From assembly GCA_963825585.1 (NCBI GenBank), contig CAWGTX010000006.1:124001-188000 (forward strand): a stretch of DNA of 64,000 bases, given 5' to 3'. The notes beneath the pieces are model-generated. The model made no database searches, had not been told where the DNA came from, and saw only the letters and a list, made by a program, of their open reading frames with translations. Below are positions 61,644 through 64,000 of the stretch, in pieces. Both the position numbers and the translations under genes were made by a program. Position 1 is the stretch's first letter; each line of letters opens with the position of its first letter. This stretch comes from JAOUGY01 sp963825585 (lineage in GTDB: Bacteria; Actinomycetota; Acidimicrobiia; Spongiisociales; ZC4RG35).

Positions 61644-62002
61644 ACCAGCTCTTCGAGCAATTCGATGCGGTTGCCGAACGGGTCGTCCACATAGACCCGG
61701 TGGTATCCGGGAAGCGGTTCATCGGTGATCGGTTCGAAACCGGCGGCGCCGAGCCGGTCGATCAATCCCGTCAGGTCGTCCACCAACAGGGCGGGATGTG
61801 CCTTGCGGGCGGGGCGGAAGTCGGCCTCGACCCCGAGGTGGATCTTCACGTGGTCGTCCTCGAACCAGACACCACCCCGCACGGCGAGATGCGGCGGCTT
61901 GATCCGCTCGGGGATGTCGAGCAGCGCCTGGTAGAACGCCCGCGCCTCGTGCTCACGACCGGCTGGCATCGCCAGTTGCACGTGGTGAACCCCCCGGATC
62001 AC
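61640..62002 (-). CDS. VOC-superfamily (glyoxalase-like) protein
   Basis: A 120-residue protein from GTG 62002. The single VOC domain shows GVHHVQLAMPAGREHEARAF at the first metal His, then KIHLGVEADFRPARKAHPAL and the closing YVDDPFGNRIELLE with the metal Glu. Such proteins are metal-dependent dioxygenases, lyases or resistance proteins; the substrate is unknown. GTGA overlaps on both sides couple it to its neighbours. Confidence 0.8.
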   Translation of the reverse strand: MIRGVHHVQLAMPAGREHEARAFYQALLDIPERIKPPHLAVRGGVWFEDDHVKIHLGVEADFRPARKAHPALLVDDLTGLIDRLGAAGFEPITDEPLPGYHRVYVDDPFGNRIELLEELV

Positions 62003-62928
62003 GTCAGCGTCTCCATGGCGAAACGGGTCGCCATGAGATCGAGATGGGCGCCGCCTCCCGACTTGTACAGGGTGATGTCGTGGGCGGACGTCCGCCCTGG
62101 GTGTTCGCCCCGGCACAATCCGAACAAGTCCGCCTCCACGTCGTCCCGGCTCCGCACCCCCGAGGCGATCGGTTGGCACAGGTCACCGCAGTGGTCGATG
62201 TTGAACATGGCGGCGTCCACGAACAGCCGGGCCCGGCGGGCGACCTCGTCGTCGCTCTCGCGCATGTCCGGGGTGAAGCCGCCCACCAGGTCGAGGTGGG
62301 TGCCGGGTCCGACCACGGCACCGTGGATGAGCGGCTCGGTGGCGGCCGTGGCCGCCGATACGACGTCGGCTTCGGCCACCGCCGCGTCGAGGTCGTCGAC
62401 CGTCTCACCGCCGATGGCTGCCGCCATCCGCTCGGCCTTGTCGCGGGAACGGTTCCACACCATGACCCGTTCGATCGAGGGTCGAACAGCCCGATGCGCC
62501 ATCGCCAGGTAGGGAGCGAGACCCCCGGCGCCGACCATCAACAGGGTTGCGGCGTCAGGGCGAGCCAGGAAGTCCGCACCGAGTGCAGACGATGCCGCCG
62601 TCTTCCAGTAGGTCAGCTCGGTGCCGTCGATCAGTGCCACCGGGCTGCCGTCGACGCCGTCGAAGGCGGTGATCACCGCCTGGACGGCCGGCTTCGGCTC
62701 GGGGAGAGAGGGATTCCCCGGGAAGATGGTGCCCATCTTGACGGCGATCAACGAGTCGGGTGCCCAGGCATGCCACACCAGGAAGCTGTTGTCGGATCCG
62801 GGTTGTGCCATCAACACCCGCTCCATCACCGGTGCCGGTTGGCGATGTCCCTGGCGCATGGCGTCGACCAGCCCGAGGATGTCGAGTCGGGACCTGATCT
62901 CATCACCGGTGATGAACGGAAGGTGCAT
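61999..62928 (-). CDS. ornithine cyclodeaminase/mu-crystallin family protein
   Basis: A 309-residue NAD(P)-binding protein; start ATG 62928 (MHLPFITGDEIRS). The substrate domain has KMGTIFPGNPSLPEPKPAV and the family's IDGTELTYWKTAASSAL, where Lys and Thr contact substrate. The Rossmann loop is MVGAGGLAPYLAMAH, and VWNRSRDKAERMA follows. DLVGGFTPDMRE is conserved. Members include ornithine cyclodeaminase, alanine dehydrogenase and ketimine reductase; the exact substrate cannot be told. It heads a three-gene operon. Confidence 0.85.
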   Translation of the reverse strand: MHLPFITGDEIRSRLDILGLVDAMRQGHRQPAPVMERVLMAQPGSDNSFLVWHAWAPDSLIAVKMGTIFPGNPSLPEPKPAVQAVITAFDGVDGSPVALIDGTELTYWKTAASSALGADFLARPDAATLLMVGAGGLAPYLAMAHRAVRPSIERVMVWNRSRDKAERMAAAIGGETVDDLDAAVAEADVVSAATAATEPLIHGAVVGPGTHLDLVGGFTPDMRESDDEVARRARLFVDAAMFNIDHCGDLCQPIASGVRSRDDVEADLFGLCRGEHPGRTSAHDITLYKSGGGAHLDLMATRFAMETLT

Positions 62929-63045
62929 GGCTTCAGTCAACCATCCGTTTGCCGTTCCCGATGGTCGATAGCAGGGCTTTCCGCTGGAGCGGAGGGCGAC
63001 AAGCCGATGAAACGACCGAACGACCGGTTAACCTCGGTCGTACAC

Positions 63046-63528
63046 ATGTTCGTACTCGGAATCGACCCCGGACTGACCCGCATGGGCTACGGCCTGGTTC
63101 GGCGCGGGCACCCGCCCGTGACGGTGGCGGTGGGCGTCATCAGGACCTCTCCCGACGCCGCCATGGCGCTACGGTTGGCCGAGCTGTACGCCGACCTGTG
63201 TGCCCTCATCGCCGAACACCGGCCCGACGCCATGGCGGTCGAAGCGGTGTTCACCAACAAGAACCTGCACACCGCACTGGCGGTGAGCCGGGCGTCGGGG
63301 ATGGCCCTGCTCGCTGCCGCCCAGGCCGGTATCCCCGTCACCGAATACACCCCCACCGCGGTCAAGTCCGCCGTCACCGGCGACGGATCGGCCGACAAGT
63401 CGATGGTGGCCACCATGGTGGTGCGCCGCCTCGGCCTCACCGAGCGTCCAAAACCCGCCGACGCCGCCGACGCTCTGGCCGTGGCCATCTGCCACCTCCA
63501 ATCCGCCCGGATGCGGGTGGGCGCATGA
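63046..63528 (+). CDS. ruvC: Holliday junction resolvase RuvC
   Basis: A 160-residue endonuclease that resolves Holliday junctions with RuvAB. Starts MFVLGIDPGLTRMGYGLV with the first catalytic Asp; AVEAVFTNKN holds the Glu, and KPADAADALAVAICH the last Asp residues. ATG 63046 is chosen by family alignment. Its stop overlaps the ruvA ATG. Confidence 0.95.
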   Translation: MFVLGIDPGLTRMGYGLVRRGHPPVTVAVGVIRTSPDAAMALRLAELYADLCALIAEHRPDAMAVEAVFTNKNLHTALAVSRASGMALLAAAQAGIPVTEYTPTAVKSAVTGDGSADKSMVATMVVRRLGLTERPKPADAADALAVAICHLQSARMRVGA

Positions 63529-64000
63529 TCGGGCTCCTGTCCGGGTCGGTGGTGTCGTTCCGGGGCGAGCGGCTCATCCTCGATGTGTCGGGTGTCGGGT
63601 ACGAGGTGCTCATGACCGCCAAGTCGATCGCAGCGCTACCTCCGGCCGGTGAGCGCACCGTTGTGCACACCCACCTCCATGTCAGGGAAGACGCCATGAC
63701 CCTCTACGGGTTTCCCACCGAGGCAGAGCGTGACCTGTTCCGGGTGCTGCTCGGGGCGTCGGGCGTCGGTCCCAAGGTCGCCCTCGCCATGCTCGGGGTG
63801 TTCTCGGCCGACGCCCTTCGCAAGATGGTCGCCACCGAGGACGTCAAGGCGCTCACCCAGGTGCCGGGCATCGGCATGCGTGGCGCCCAGAAGATCATCC
63901 TCGACCTCAGACCGAAGCTGGCCGACCTCGAAGCCGAGATCCTCGACGGTGCCTCGACGTCGTCGCAGTTCCGTGACGCGCTCGAAGGCCTGGGCTACAC
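63525..64000 (+). CDS. ruvA: Holliday junction branch migration protein RuvA, partial (3' end outside window)
   Basis: Starts MIGLLSGSVVSFRGERLILD at the ATG overlapping the ruvC stop, and runs off the window end after 158 codons. The OB domain (DVSGVGYEVLM) is followed by the HhH region (LLGASGVGPKVALAML, VPGIGMRGAQKIIL-DL). RuvA binds the junction as a tetramer and recruits RuvB. ruvB is expected just beyond the window. Confidence 0.95.
   Translation, partial: MIGLLSGSVVSFRGERLILDVSGVGYEVLMTAKSIAALPPAGERTVVHTHLHVREDAMTLYGFPTEAERDLFRVLLGASGVGPKVALAMLGVFSADALRKMVATEDVKALTQVPGIGMRGAQKIILDLRPKLADLEAEILDGASTSSQFRDALEGLGY

Noticed and set aside
1..64000. rRNA, tRNA or insertion sequence genes
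   Set aside because: No tRNA-like cloverleaf ends, rRNA sequence, transposase or integrase was recognised in either strand.

Overview
The window is a dense, high-GC chromosomal segment with many GTG starts, stop/start overlaps and very short intergenic gaps. It looks like an actinobacterium of the Acidimicrobiia type. It has DivIVA and SepF but no FtsA near FtsZ. It carries a DUF3040 protein and a MurE with the meso-diaminopimelate motif DNPR. DUF222/HNH and IniB/dynamin families, both typical of actinobacteria, are present. No rRNA, tRNA, CRISPR array or insertion sequence was seen.

Layout. Bases 1-4700 hold the end of a ROK glucokinase, a YkvA-type membrane protein, a luciferase-like oxidoreductase, an AlaC-type aminotransferase, a small unknown protein and a threonine aldolase. 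Bases 4688-5334 (minus) hold a VapBC-like toxin-antitoxin pair. Bases 5431-9813 are a type II fatty acid synthesis operon, fabD-fabH-fabG-acpP-fabF. Bases 9.8-14.8 kb mix small membrane proteins, Nudix, histidine phosphatase, a frameshifted dinB, DUF3040 and a MerR regulator. Bases 14.9-19.3 kb (minus) are a MoxR-DUF58-transglutaminase operon. After two coupled unknown genes and an HNH endonuclease comes the division and cell-wall (dcw) cluster, 21.4-39.1 kb: mraZ, rsmH, ftsL-like, ftsI, murE, mraY, murD, ftsW, murG, murC, murB, ftsQ, ftsZ, pgeF, yggS, sepF, yggT, divIVA. murF is missing from its usual place. Next are ileS (minus, apparently frameshifted), yggU, a DksA/TraR protein, lspA and an rluD-type synthase. 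Two phosphofructokinases and a DUF2090 aldolase-like gene follow (minus), then rhomboid, dnaE and a decayed DUF222/HNH gene. Bases 54.1-61.0 kb hold an ini-like locus: an IniB-like acidic protein and two dynamin GTPases (minus), divergent from a membrane-anchored Hsp70. The end has a three-gene minus-strand operon (cyclodeaminase, VOC, QueG/MMACHC-like) and ruvC with a partial ruvA.

The most interesting parts are these. The ini-like locus has a 29-bp palindrome in its divergent promoter region. A 16-codon Asn-rich mini-ORF is overlap-coupled to ftsZ. A structured leader before rsmH resembles the actinobacterial mraW motif, and mraZ has MraZ-box-like repeats over its promoter. Two related intergenic elements are built of inverted heptamer arrays, and a two-hairpin palindromic element sits inside the HNH motif of the DUF222 gene. 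Three genes (dinB, ileS, DUF222/HNH) show frame breaks. Because ileS should be essential, some of these may be assembly or sequencing errors rather than real decay.
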